A stretch of DNA of 6,418 nt from the NCBI GenBank assembly GCA_026397695.1, contig JAPLUJ010000148.1:2778-9195 (forward strand), in the 5' to 3' direction. This document shows positions 1 through 5,716 of the stretch, in pieces; positions within the stretch are counted from its first letter, which is position 1; the number at the start of each line of letters is the position of its first letter. The notes below the pieces were generated by a model that was not told the origin of the DNA, did no database searches, and saw only the letters and a program-made list of their open reading frames with translations. Source of the DNA: Verrucomicrobiota bacterium. GTDB lineage: Bacteria > Verrucomicrobiota > Verrucomicrobiia > Verrucomicrobiales > Akkermansiaceae. The position numbers and the translations under genes were made by a program.

Positions 1-483
1 CGCCGCGACGTCCACCGGAGGTTTTGGTGCGGTGGGTGATAATGGTGCGGTCGCGGGTTGCGGGTTGGCAACGCTTCGCGGCGTGTGGCTCGGTGCTTTG
101 GCGGGCAAGTTGATCACCTGACCGGGACGCAGCGCGGTGGCCTTGGCTTGCGGGTTGGCAGCAATTAACGACTCTACGGAAACGCGGTATTTTTTGGCAA
201 TGCTGACAAACATTTCGCCCTGTTGAATCGTGTGGGTATGGCCCGCCGGCGAGGCGGATGCAGGCACCGCATCACGCGCGGGGAGAACGATGGCCTTGGG
301 CGGTTTTTCGGCATTGGCCGCTCGCAGTTGGGCGTTTTCTTGCTCCAGCCGTTGGATTTCCCGTTCCTGTTCGGCGCACTGTGCGCGCAGGGTTTCCAGT
401 TCGGTCACGGCGGATGCAGCAGGCACGCCCATTCCCAGTGCCAACATACCACACAACAGGCTCGTTTTCATCGCGCTATTCAT
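1..483 (-). CDS. Secreted LysM-domain protein, C-terminus beyond window
   Basis: Predicted exported protein that probably binds peptidoglycan or another GlcNAc polymer in the envelope through a LysM domain. Read from the ATG at 471 (MKTSLLCGM...), it begins with a signal peptide of about 21 residues with a likely signal peptidase I site after AASA. A short charged heptad-like segment follows (ELETLRAQCAEQEREIQRLE), consistent with a coiled coil. After an Ala/Pro linker comes one LysM (bases ~237-103), beginning HTIQQGEMFVSIAKKY and ending ALRPGQVINLP, with the family's usual start (H/YTVxxGDTxxxIA) and end (L.xGQxLxIP). A Pro/Ala-rich linker then runs off the edge. An in-frame ATG at 483 adds four residues (MNSA). 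Neither start has a clear ribosome binding site. The frame is open upstream straight into EF-P, so no stop separates the two. The LysM assignment is firm; the natural start and complete length are unknown. Confidence 0.85.
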   Translation of the reverse strand, partial: MNSAMKTSLLCGMLALGMGVPAASAVTELETLRAQCAEQEREIQRLEQENAQLRAANAEKPPKAIVLPARDAVPASASPAGHTHTIQQGEMFVSIAKKYRVSVESLIAANPQAKATALRPGQVINLPAKAPSHTPRSVANPQPATAPLSPTAPKPPVDVAA

Positions 484-987
484 ACTTTTAAAGACTGGAT
501 TGACGATCAGACCGGTCTGCATGACGGCTGGCTTGTAAACATTGTTGGCAGAGTCTCCTTTGACTCCATCCGAGGACTCGGTGACGGTCATGGTCATGGA
601 CAGCGGCAGATCCACGGAAACCACGATCCCGTCGGCCACCAACAGATTGTAAAGCTGGCCTTCGATGAGATAGTTTTTCACCGACTCGATGAGGTCTTCG
701 TAAACGACGGAATCTTCGTAGGTGTTAGGGTTGAGGAAGTGATAACCGCTGCTGTCCTTGTAGGAATACTCGTGCGGAGTGCGCTCGAGGACCACCCCTT
801 CGATGGAATCGTTCGAGGTCATCCGCAGGTTGAAAACCTTCTTGGACGCCACGCTGCGGATCGACATCTGGACGTAGGACGCCATGCGTGGAGGAGTTTT
901 GAGCTCGTGATCAATCACAAGGCAGACTTCGTTGTTGTGGCGGACGGCGTGTCCTTTGCGGAGGTTGATGATGGGTGTGCTGGCCAT
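484..987 (-). CDS. efp: Elongation factor P, C-terminus lost and joined in frame to the LysM gene
   Basis: EF-P relieves ribosomes stalled at polyproline stretches by entering the E site. The ATG at 987 gives MASTPIINLRKGHAV, the usual EF-P opening. Domain I (residues ~1-65) carries the tip loop LKTPPRMASYVQM, domain II lies at ~66-128, and domain III begins near VVSVDLPLSM and includes GVKGDSANN. The tip residue is Arg34, preceded by two prolines, not the Lys of the E. coli type. The end is abnormal. The family signature (K-x-A-x4-G-x2-[LIV]-x-V-P-x2-[LIV]-x2-G) is matched through KPAVMQTGLIVN, then the Val before Pro is absent. After PVFK the frame continues as SMNSAMKTSLL, the start of the LysM protein. 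Only 168 codons precede the LysM ATG, against about 185-190 residues for the family, so the last strands of domain III are missing. Identity is certain; whether this is a working gene, a real fusion or an assembly join is open. Confidence 0.9.
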
Positions 988-1106
988 GATGTGTGGGGCG
1001 GGGATAGGCTGCGGGATGCGGCGAGGCAAGCCCGGATTTGCAGATTGGCAGACAAGTGGCAGGTGGCGGGTGGCGGGCAAAAGCACGCGCGCCACCATTC
1101 GGGGTC

Positions 1107-1544
1107 TTATGTTCCCGCCTCATGCACCCCGCCCCGCGCCCCTTGCGCCGCGACCCAGGTGGCGAGTTTCCCGTCGTCGTTGCCGGCCGCCCATACCCGC
1201 CGCAGGAAATCCGCAGGGTGGATGTCACCGTGTTTTTCGAGGAATCTCCGGTCACCGCCGCAGCCAAACATCAAGTCGGGGTCGAGTTCGCCACGGAGTT
1301 TGGCGCGGGCTTTGGCCAGAATGCGCGGCAGGGCGGCGATCAACATCGCGGTGGTGGCCGAGGGGATTCCCTCGTCGCAAAAATCCTCCACAAAATCAAA
1401 AAACTCGCGGGTTTGATAGCCAATCTCCGCCAGAAACGCCCGATCGGCGGGCGTGTAGTAGCAAGATTCAAAATCCCGGTTGCCTCCGCGATAAACGGTC
1501 ACACAACGGTCAAAGAGTTCAAGAAAAGTGTCGTTCCATGGCAT
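1107..1544 (-). CDS. DUF5069-type protein of unknown function
   Basis: A 145-residue soluble protein with no signal peptide or membrane segment. The C-terminal half (PRILAKARAKLRGEL, GCGGDRRFLEKHG, IHPADFLRRVWAAG, then an acidic turn and ATWV) resembles the DUF5069 family pattern as I remember it. The N-terminal half (MPWNDTFLELFDRC, ADRAFLAEIG, REFFDFVEDF) resembles the fuller verrucomicrobial relatives. The ATG at 1544 is chosen because GGGA lies about nine bases upstream and relatives seem to start MPWN. A TTG further out at 1595 would add 17 residues and run into a tRNA-like fragment. The step from SATTAMLIAA directly to LPRILAKA seems shorter than in relatives, where I recall an additional segment of a few tens of residues between them, so an internal in-frame deletion is possible. 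The function of this family is not known. It is followed 119 bases later on the same strand by efp. Confidence 0.65.
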   Translation of the reverse strand: MPWNDTFLELFDRCVTVYRGGNRDFESCYYTPADRAFLAEIGYQTREFFDFVEDFCDEGIPSATTAMLIAALPRILAKARAKLRGELDPDLMFGCGGDRRFLEKHGDIHPADFLRRVWAAGNDDGKLATWVAAQGARGGVHEAGT

Positions 1545-1595
1545 GCGTTTCCCATAGGGCAGGAAAACCGGATATGCAAGTGAATCGCGTGCCAA

Positions 1596-1618
1596 GGAGC
1601 GGATGCGGGGATTCGAAT
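1596..1618 (-). other. tRNA 3'-end-like fragment
   Basis: On the minus strand this reads as the last third of a tRNA gene: a T-loop TTCGAAT (1617-1611), a T-stem 3' arm CCCCG, an acceptor-like CATCCGC, then T and CCT where a discriminator and CCA would be. The other half of the T-stem is absent: the bases 5' of the loop (CAACA) do not pair with CCCCG. No matching 5' acceptor (GCGGATG) lies within tRNA distance upstream. It is therefore not a working tRNA. It could be a decayed gene, a leftover integration site, or coincidence. Confidence 0.35.
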
Positions 1619-1719
1619 GTTGGGATTCAAATTGTCAACAGCGGCGGCAGGTGGTAAATGCACCACGTTTGAAGCGGAAGTCCTTCGGGGATCCGGCAAC
1701 CACTAACATAAATCAGCAG

Positions 1720-2769
1720 ATGCAAACTCCAGCCTACGCGGCCCATAACGCCACGACTCCACTCGTGCCATTCCACCTCCAGCGCCGGGATCCCGGCCCG
1801 CACGATGTGCAAATCGCCATTCACTATTGCGGCGTCTGTCACACCGATGTGCATATCTCCCGCAATGAATGGGGAGGCACCACCTACCCATGCGTGCCCG
1901 GTCACGAAATCATGGGCAAGGTCGTCAAAGTCGGGGCCCGCGTGAAAAAATTCCGCGAGGGCGACCCCGCCGGGGTCGGCTGTATGGTTGATTCCTGCCG
2001 CGCGTGTGATTCCTGCAAGGAGGATCTGGAACAATTTTGTGAAAAGGGGACGGTCTTTTCCTACAACTCCCCGGATTCACACCTCGGCGGCATGACCTAT
2101 GGCGGATACTCCGGCAGCATCGTCGTGGATGAGGCCTTTGTGCTGCAGGTGCCCAAGCATTTGGATCTCGCCGCCGCGGCCCCGCTGCTGTGCGCGGGCA
2201 TCACCACTTATTCACCCCTGCGGCAGTTTCCGGTGGTCGCGGGCCAGAAAGTCGGGATCGTGGGCCTCGGCGGACTGGGACACATGGGAGTGAAACTCGC
2301 GAAAGCCTTCGGAGCCCGGGTGGTGGTCTTCACCACTTCGCCTAACAAAATAACGGATGCCCTGCGGCTCGGTGCCGATGAAGTCGTCCTTTCCGGCAAC
2401 GAGAGGGAAATGAATCAGCATCTGAATAGTTGCCACCTGATTATCGACACGGTGTCCGCGCATCACGACATCAACGCCTACCTCGCTCTCTTGAAACGCG
2501 GCGGCACACTCACCCAAGTCGGCGTGCCTGCCGATCCGCTCTCCGTACAGGTCGGCAATCTCGTCTTTGCCCGCCGCAATTTCAACGGCTCGCTGATTGG
2601 AGGCATCAAGGAAACGCAGGAGATGCTGGATTTCTGCGGCACCCACAACATCACTGCCGATATCGAACTCATCCCGATCCAGAAAATCAATGAAGCCTAC
2701 GACCGCCTGATGAAAAACGACGTGAAATACCGCTTCGTCATTGATATGGCCTCGTTGGAAAAGGGTTGA
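1720..2769 (+). CDS. yahK: YahK-type zinc-dependent alcohol/aldehyde dehydrogenase
   Basis: A cytosolic medium-chain dehydrogenase that should reduce aldehydes to alcohols, most likely with NADPH as in the YahK/cinnamyl-alcohol dehydrogenase group. The 349 residues from the ATG at 1720 equal the length of E. coli YahK as I recall it, and the sequence aligns throughout. The catalytic zinc ligands are Cys40 (YCGVCHTD), His62 (in PGHE, with Glu63) and Cys158 (PLLCAGITTYSPL). The structural zinc cluster is Cys93, Cys96, Cys99 and Cys107. The Rossmann motif GLGGLGHMG is at 182-190, and FTTSPNK after the second strand fits NADP preference. The C-terminus has IGGIKETQEMLDFC and DVKYRFVIDM, typical of the subfamily. 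An in-frame ATG at 1603 would add 39 residues without family similarity and is rejected. No strong ribosome binding site is seen. The gene stands alone, divergent from the DUF5069-type gene, and looks intact. Confidence 0.95.
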   Translation: MQTPAYAAHNATTPLVPFHLQRRDPGPHDVQIAIHYCGVCHTDVHISRNEWGGTTYPCVPGHEIMGKVVKVGARVKKFREGDPAGVGCMVDSCRACDSCKEDLEQFCEKGTVFSYNSPDSHLGGMTYGGYSGSIVVDEAFVLQVPKHLDLAAAAPLLCAGITTYSPLRQFPVVAGQKVGIVGLGGLGHMGVKLAKAFGARVVVFTTSPNKITDALRLGADEVVLSGNEREMNQHLNSCHLIIDTVSAHHDINAYLALLKRGGTLTQVGVPADPLSVQVGNLVFARRNFNGSLIGGIKETQEMLDFCGTHNITADIELIPIQKINEAYDRLMKNDVKYRFVIDMASLEKG

Positions 2770-2820
2770 GGCCCTCATAGGCCGGGCGCTCCGCGCGGCG
2801 GATGGCACCTGCCCCCCCGG

Positions 2821-2879
2821 GATAAGGCATGCGGTAGGGATACACCCCATAGCCGCGATGCGTTTCGTGAAGATAAGGC
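2821..2879 (+). repeat. 8-bp direct repeats (GATAAGGC) bracketing the 43-bp repeat
   Basis: GATAAGGC occurs at 2821-2828 and again at 2872-2879, on either side of copy 1 of the 43-bp repeat. This resembles the target duplication left by an inserted element. Copy 2 (5648-5690) has no such flanks, and eight bases can repeat by chance, so an insertion origin is only a possibility. Confidence 0.4.
2830..2872 (+). repeat. 43-bp dispersed repeat, copy 1
   Basis: Starts TGCGGTAGGGATACACCCC and ends GCGTTTCGTGAAG. It is identical over 43 bases to 5648-5690, in the same orientation. Both copies are intergenic, one 60 bases after the yahK-like gene and the other 26 bases before a start codon. Weak similarity continues upstream (AAGGC before both). 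A GGG/CCC pair around ATACA could form a small hairpin, but there is no strong palindrome. The family is not recognised. Confidence 0.9.
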
Positions 2880-2949
2880 GTCGGACAGCTCCTGCGATTC
2901 TCGTGTTTCTCGCGTCCAAGGGGGTTTGAGCGGATAAAACTCTATCGTC

Positions 2950-2985
2950 CCGTGCGCACCGCTGACGTTGTTGCGGCGCGGTCGG
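2950..2985. other. GC-rich imperfect hairpin
   Basis: Arms 2950-2962 and 2973-2985 pair at 10 of 13 positions around a 10-base loop. The plus strand has no T-run after it, so it is a poor terminator for the yahK-like gene. On the minus strand a TTTT lies about eight bases beyond the stem. No role can be assigned. Confidence 0.3.
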
Positions 2986-3163
2986 GAAAGAAATCCGCAG
3001 ATTCTGCCAGATCCGGCTTCCCTCTCCGGTGTCGTTAGGCTGGAATGCGTTTGCATGGAGGCAGCAAGTCGCTTCAGCAGACCACGCCGACCTTTGTTTG
3101 TCTTCCCACTCCCAACCCCCGCCTGCATCCAATTCGCCCCTCACACTGACCCGACACGCCACG

Positions 3164-3355
3164 ATGGACCGCAAGGAACGGAAACTACTGCCCCTAGAGA
3201 TCCTTGTGGAGTTCACCCGTACCACAGGGCATGAGCATCAGTATTTGCAGCAGTCTATCAGTAATTTCACCGGTCTCCTCATGGACATGGGCGACACGCA
3301 GGCCCGGGCGGAGGAGAAGATCAACCAAATCCTCGAACCGATTCGCAATCAATAA
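3164..3355 (+). CDS. Small helical protein of unknown function, upstream of a nuclease-like gene
   Basis: A 63-residue protein beginning MDRKERKLLPLEILVEF. It is hydrophilic, with no signal peptide or membrane segment. It appears almost wholly helical: a first amphipathic stretch (LLPLEILVEFTR), then HEHQYLQQSISNFTGLLMDMG, and a last helix rich in Glu, Lys and Gln (RAEEKINQILEPI). The pattern would suit a short coiled coil or a binding partner of a larger protein. It lies 84 bases upstream of the 434-residue gene on the same strand, with no terminator between, so the two are probably co-transcribed. It is not recognised as a toxin, antitoxin or regulator family; an accessory or immunity-like partner is only a guess. 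No clear ribosome binding site is seen. The ATG at 3164 is preferred because the frame upstream of it lacks protein-like composition. Confidence 0.6.
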   Translation: MDRKERKLLPLEILVEFTRTTGHEHQYLQQSISNFTGLLMDMGDTQARAEEKINQILEPIRNQ

Positions 3356-3439
3356 CTTTGCCGCGACCATTCCGGGCACCCGCAACCGTGTATTCACAAT
3401 AGTCTCAACTGGAACACCATGACAACATCCTGAGATTCT

Positions 3440-4744
3440 ATGAAGCCCGACAACCTATCAACAGGCGCCGCTGCCCCCTCATCCTTCGCCGCCGCCGACC
3501 TCTCCGCCGGTGTCGGTTTCGACCTCTTGGGCGAGGCATTGGGGCAGGCGGTCGAGTCGGCCTTGGAGGAAGCGTTGGCGGGTGGAGCGGTATTCGCAGT
3601 GGGGGATGATCCGCTGACGATCTTCCGTGCGACGCTCGAAGCATCCATTTGCAGCATCGAGGGCGACCCGCGGGGCCGTCTGTTCCGGCGCTTTCTTCGG
3701 GACGGCCCCTGCGAGGGGGAGAGAGGGACCGCAACCGAACCGCATGGCCAAGCGCTAACAGCGGATGAGACCGCGAAGACCATCCACTTCATCGACTCGT
3801 TCATGGTGAGTGCCTTCAAGGGCGCGGTCACTGAACTTCTGGCGGCGGCGGCTTGTCTGCGGCTCATGCGGGACCCGCGCCTTGGTTTGCCAGCGGGCGC
3901 ACGATTGTATGTGGGCGACACGGTGATGGTCCCCCGCAAATCCGGCAAAGGTCAACTCAAGGCGGCGGACCTCCATGTTCTGTTAATTAATGAAAAACCG
4001 GAGGCTCCTTCGGTCACCGTGGCCGGGGTAGTCGAAGTGAAATCCGGACGTGTGTCGGCGCACGCCATGGAGCGCCAGATCGAACAGCACATCCGGCGGG
4101 CCAGGCAGGCCCTGCGGATTTCCGGCATGGATTATCCTGGTGGGACGATCCGCATCGGTCACGGACCCGCTGCCCGGATCTTGCGAATCACCGTGCAGCC
4201 CAGCAATTGGCTCCTGCCGCGCACGCTACGTTTTGAGTGTGTGGGAGAGAACCGGCAGTTGGTCTTGGACCCGGCGATTTCCCCGTGGGACGGTGACCAG
4301 TTCATCCCCATGGGCGACGACCGCTGGCACATTGCCCTGCGTTGGTCGATGGAGGCCATCACTGCGGCGGCCTATGAAATGACCTTCTGGTTCATGGAGA
4401 AGGTGGGCGAGAGCCTTTTCACACAGGAAAACGGCCAGCCGAGTCCGCTGCCTCCGGAATGGGCCGACATGGATGCCGCCGAAGCCGGGCGCAACGCGGT
4501 GAAGATGATGCTCTACGACACGATCCTGCATTATCCCGGCAAGCGGGACGAATCCAATCCGCTCACGAGGAAGGAAGCGCATGTCCTGAACCGGGCCATC
4601 GCCCTCTACAACTGTTACGGCTTCGGCTACGCGCTGGGGATGAATTTCCGTAACAAGGAAGGCCGCCGGGAAATGCTGTGGCCTCAAGATCTGGACGAAA
4701 TCGCCGAGAAAGGATGCACCGAGGCGGAATGCCGGATCCGGTGA
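3440..4744 (+). CDS. Uncharacterised protein with a PD-(D/E)XK nuclease-like core
   Basis: A 434-residue soluble protein. I do not recognise the family. The first ~110 residues are Ala/Gly-rich and poorly conserved in appearance. The middle has the order of a restriction-endonuclease-like fold. A helix carries Glu132 (KGAVTELLAAAA). The strand ARLYVGDTVMVP follows, then a strand with Asp177 (AADLHVLLIN), then VAGVVEVKSG with Glu199 and Lys201, spacing that fits D-Xn-E-X-K. Next is a helix with Gln213 (AMERQIEQHIRRARQAL) and a strand RILRITVQP. The C-terminal half (from ~260) is rich in Trp, Phe and Tyr (WHIALRWSMEAITAAAYEM, NCYGFGYALGMNFRN) and resembles nothing I know. It probably follows the 63-residue gene in an operon. 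The motif makes DNA or RNA cleavage plausible, but it is short and could be fortuitous, or the protein could be a non-catalytic relative. The ATG at 3440 is the first good start. Confidence 0.7.
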   Translation: MKPDNLSTGAAAPSSFAAADLSAGVGFDLLGEALGQAVESALEEALAGGAVFAVGDDPLTIFRATLEASICSIEGDPRGRLFRRFLRDGPCEGERGTATEPHGQALTADETAKTIHFIDSFMVSAFKGAVTELLAAAACLRLMRDPRLGLPAGARLYVGDTVMVPRKSGKGQLKAADLHVLLINEKPEAPSVTVAGVVEVKSGRVSAHAMERQIEQHIRRARQALRISGMDYPGGTIRIGHGPAARILRITVQPSNWLLPRTLRFECVGENRQLVLDPAISPWDGDQFIPMGDDRWHIALRWSMEAITAAAYEMTFWFMEKVGESLFTQENGQPSPLPPEWADMDAAEAGRNAVKMMLYDTILHYPGKRDESNPLTRKEAHVLNRAIALYNCYGFGYALGMNFRNKEGRREMLWPQDLDEIAEKGCTEAECRIR

Positions 4745-4763
4745 TTGATCGGAGGAGCGGGAG

Positions 4764-5084
4764 TTACTGCGCCTGCGTTTCAGCGCTCAGTCCAGGCCAC
4801 ACCAGATATTCCGGGGATTGAAGATCTTCGGGGAACATGTCTTTCACCCGGAGGACCTGCGGCTGCCTGACAAGCGAGTCCAACACATGGTCCGATTTCG
4901 ACTTCCAGAAGTACCAGGAATCCTTCGCCGTCCACACAGGACCGAGAGTGAGCCCGTGAAGCAGCCGCGAGAGCGTCCATGAGAAGTCAACGACTTCGGT
5001 TACCAGACTCGGAAGGCTGAAGAGTTTGGGGTGAAATGTATCCGGGGTGAACTCGTCAAACAGTTCATGCCACCGGCACGCCAT
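4764..5084 (-). CDS. Hypothetical protein rich in aromatic residues
   Basis: A 106-residue protein if started at the ATG at 5084 (MACRWHELFDEFTPDTF). It has a natural-looking composition, with many Trp, Phe and Leu residues (VVDFSWTLSRLL, DSWYFWKSKSD) and alternating charged segments, and ends EYLVWPGLSAETQAQ. There is no signal peptide or clear membrane helix. The frame stays open to a TTG at 5180, but that extension would include the terminator hairpin at 5148-5176, so the start is placed downstream of it. It converges with the nuclease-like gene, with only 20 bases between stops. It may be the tail of a longer decayed gene. Family not recognised. Confidence 0.5.
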   Translation of the reverse strand: MACRWHELFDEFTPDTFHPKLFSLPSLVTEVVDFSWTLSRLLHGLTLGPVWTAKDSWYFWKSKSDHVLDSLVRQPQVLRVKDMFPEDLQSPEYLVWPGLSAETQAQ

Positions 5085-5147
5085 GAACGCCGCAGACGGA
5101 TCGGCAGACTGGAAGAATGATCGGGAGGCGCACCACACGCAAAGAAA

Positions 5148-5176
5148 AGTGGCACACCCACTATGGATGTGCCACT
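5148..5176 (-). terminator. Rho-independent terminator, minus strand
   Basis: On the minus strand AGTGGCACA and TGTGCCACT form a perfect nine-pair stem. It extends inward by a U-G pair and CCA/TGG to a UAG triloop, giving 13 pairs. TTTTCTTT follows, overlapping the last base of the stem. The plus-strand reading loses the wobble pair and has no T-run, so the site acts on leftward transcription. A leftward transcript must therefore come from the right, where only a doubtful frame ending at 5226 is available. Confidence 0.75.
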
Positions 5177-5225
5177 CCAAATGTAAGGGCCTTGGGAGCG
5201 GAGTCGCATTGGCCTTCGCCTTTGC

Positions 5226-5405
5226 TTACCGTCCGGCGGCCCGATAGACCGTGGCTTGAACGCCGGGGCGTTCCTTGATTGCCTGCGGAAAGAATACGCG
5301 GCGGCACCCATCGCGCAAGTGAAATTTCTCTGAAGTGAAATTTTCAAAAGACTCGGGCTGCTCGTTCGGCAGGGTGCCGGCCCTGCCACCACCTACAGCC
5401 TCCAT
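5226..5405 (-). CDS. Doubtful 59-residue reading frame
   Basis: From the ATG at 5405 the frame reads MEAVGGGRAGTLPNEQPESF and ends GVQATVYRAAGR with TAA at 5228-5226. It is the only candidate for the gene served by the terminator 50 bases downstream. The frame is open further upstream through the tandem repeats, which argues that the open stretch partly reflects base composition. No domain is recognised, and there is no convincing ribosome binding site. It could be the remnant of a longer gene. Confidence 0.25.
   Translation of the reverse strand: MEAVGGGRAGTLPNEQPESFENFTSEKFHLRDGCRRVFFPQAIKERPGVQATVYRAAGR
5317..5343 (+). repeat. Spaced direct repeat AAGTGAAATTT
   Basis: AAGTGAAATTT occurs at 5317-5327 and 5333-5343, 16 bases apart centre to centre, in an AT-rich patch within a GC-rich region. 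The spacing is not a whole helical turn multiple. It may be a protein-binding site or the product of slippage. Confidence 0.5.
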
Positions 5406-5431
5406 CAACCACTTGCGTGACACGCCTTCCC

Positions 5432-5463
5432 GATCCGGCCAAGATCCGGCCAAATCCGGCCAA
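5432..5463 (+). repeat. Tandem array of an 11-bp unit (GATCCGGCCAA)
   Basis: Two exact copies at 5432-5442 and 5443-5453 are followed by a third lacking the first G (5454-5463). The unit length is not a multiple of three, which argues against coding use. Confidence 0.85.
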
Positions 5464-5607
5464 GCACAGATCTTGGTCGGCTCTGCCACTTGCTTTCTCG
5501 GTCCGGCAAGAACATAAATGATGAGTTCTTGACTGCGGACACGCCGCCTATGCGCCGCAGGGTCAGGGCATCGTGGTTGGGGGTGGCGCAATGCCGTCAA
5601 GCCGCCG

Positions 5608-5643
5608 GTGCGGCCGAGCGTGCGGCCGAGCGTGTGGTCGAAG
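5608..5643 (+). repeat. Tandem array of a 12-bp unit (GTGCGGCCGAGC)
   Basis: Two exact copies at 5608-5619 and 5620-5631 are followed by a degenerate third (GTGTGGTCGAAG, 5632-5643). The array ends four bases before the second 43-bp repeat. Confidence 0.85.
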
Positions 5644-5647
5644 GCGT

Positions 5648-5690
5648 TGCGGTAGGGATACACCCCATAGCCGCGATGCGTTTCGTGAAG
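5648..5690 (+). repeat. 43-bp dispersed repeat, copy 2
   Basis: Identical over 43 bases to 2830-2872 and in the same orientation. It sits directly after the 12-bp tandem array and 26 bases before the ATG of the membrane protein at 5717, so it occupies what should be that gene's leader. The next bases (CATTG) differ from copy 1 (ATAAG), which fixes the right boundary. Confidence 0.9.
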
Positions 5691-5716
5691 CATTGTGTCC
5701 ACGAACCCCACTTCCT

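Larger units (their letters stand above)
2770..3163 (+). other. Intergenic stretch without a convincing gene
   Basis: No reading frame here on either strand has the composition or recognisable similarity of a protein. It holds the first copy of the 43-bp repeat, flanked by an 8-bp direct repeat, and a GC-rich hairpin at 2950-2985. It must also contain the promoter of the 3164-4744 pair, but I could not identify convincing -35/-10 elements. Confidence 0.6.
5085..5716 (+). other. Repeat-rich stretch with no firm gene
   Basis: Apart from a doubtful 59-codon minus-strand frame, nothing here looks like a gene. It contains, left to right, a minus-strand terminator hairpin, a spaced 11-bp direct repeat, a tandem array of 11-bp units, a tandem array of 12-bp units, and the second 43-bp repeat ending 26 bases before the membrane-protein start. 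Such clustering of repeats suggests a region tolerant of insertion and slippage. Confidence 0.6.

Noticed and set aside
223..1416. Long plus-strand open frame of about 400 codons
   Set aside because: It is the antisense of EF-P, the LysM protein and the DUF5069-type gene. Its translation is His/Arg/Gly-rich with no recognisable domain.
1560..1700. A complete tRNA gene on the minus strand
   Set aside because: No paired T-stem, anticodon arm or 5' acceptor strand could be found for the 3'-end-like fragment.
2212..3225. Long minus-strand open frame of about 340 codons
   Set aside because: It lies antisense to the alcohol dehydrogenase and crosses the 43-bp repeat; the composition is typical of an antisense shadow in GC-rich DNA.
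4226..4687. Minus-strand open frame of about 150 codons
   Set aside because: It is fully antisense to the nuclease-like gene, whose own composition and motif order are more protein-like.
4732..4741. CCGGATCCGG palindrome at the end of the nuclease-like gene as a terminator
   Set aside because: It is a ten-base palindrome with no loop and no T-run, and it lies within the last codons.
2830..5690. The two 43-bp repeats as a CRISPR remnant
   Set aside because: They are 2.8 kb apart with genes between, have no regular spacers, and no cas gene is present.
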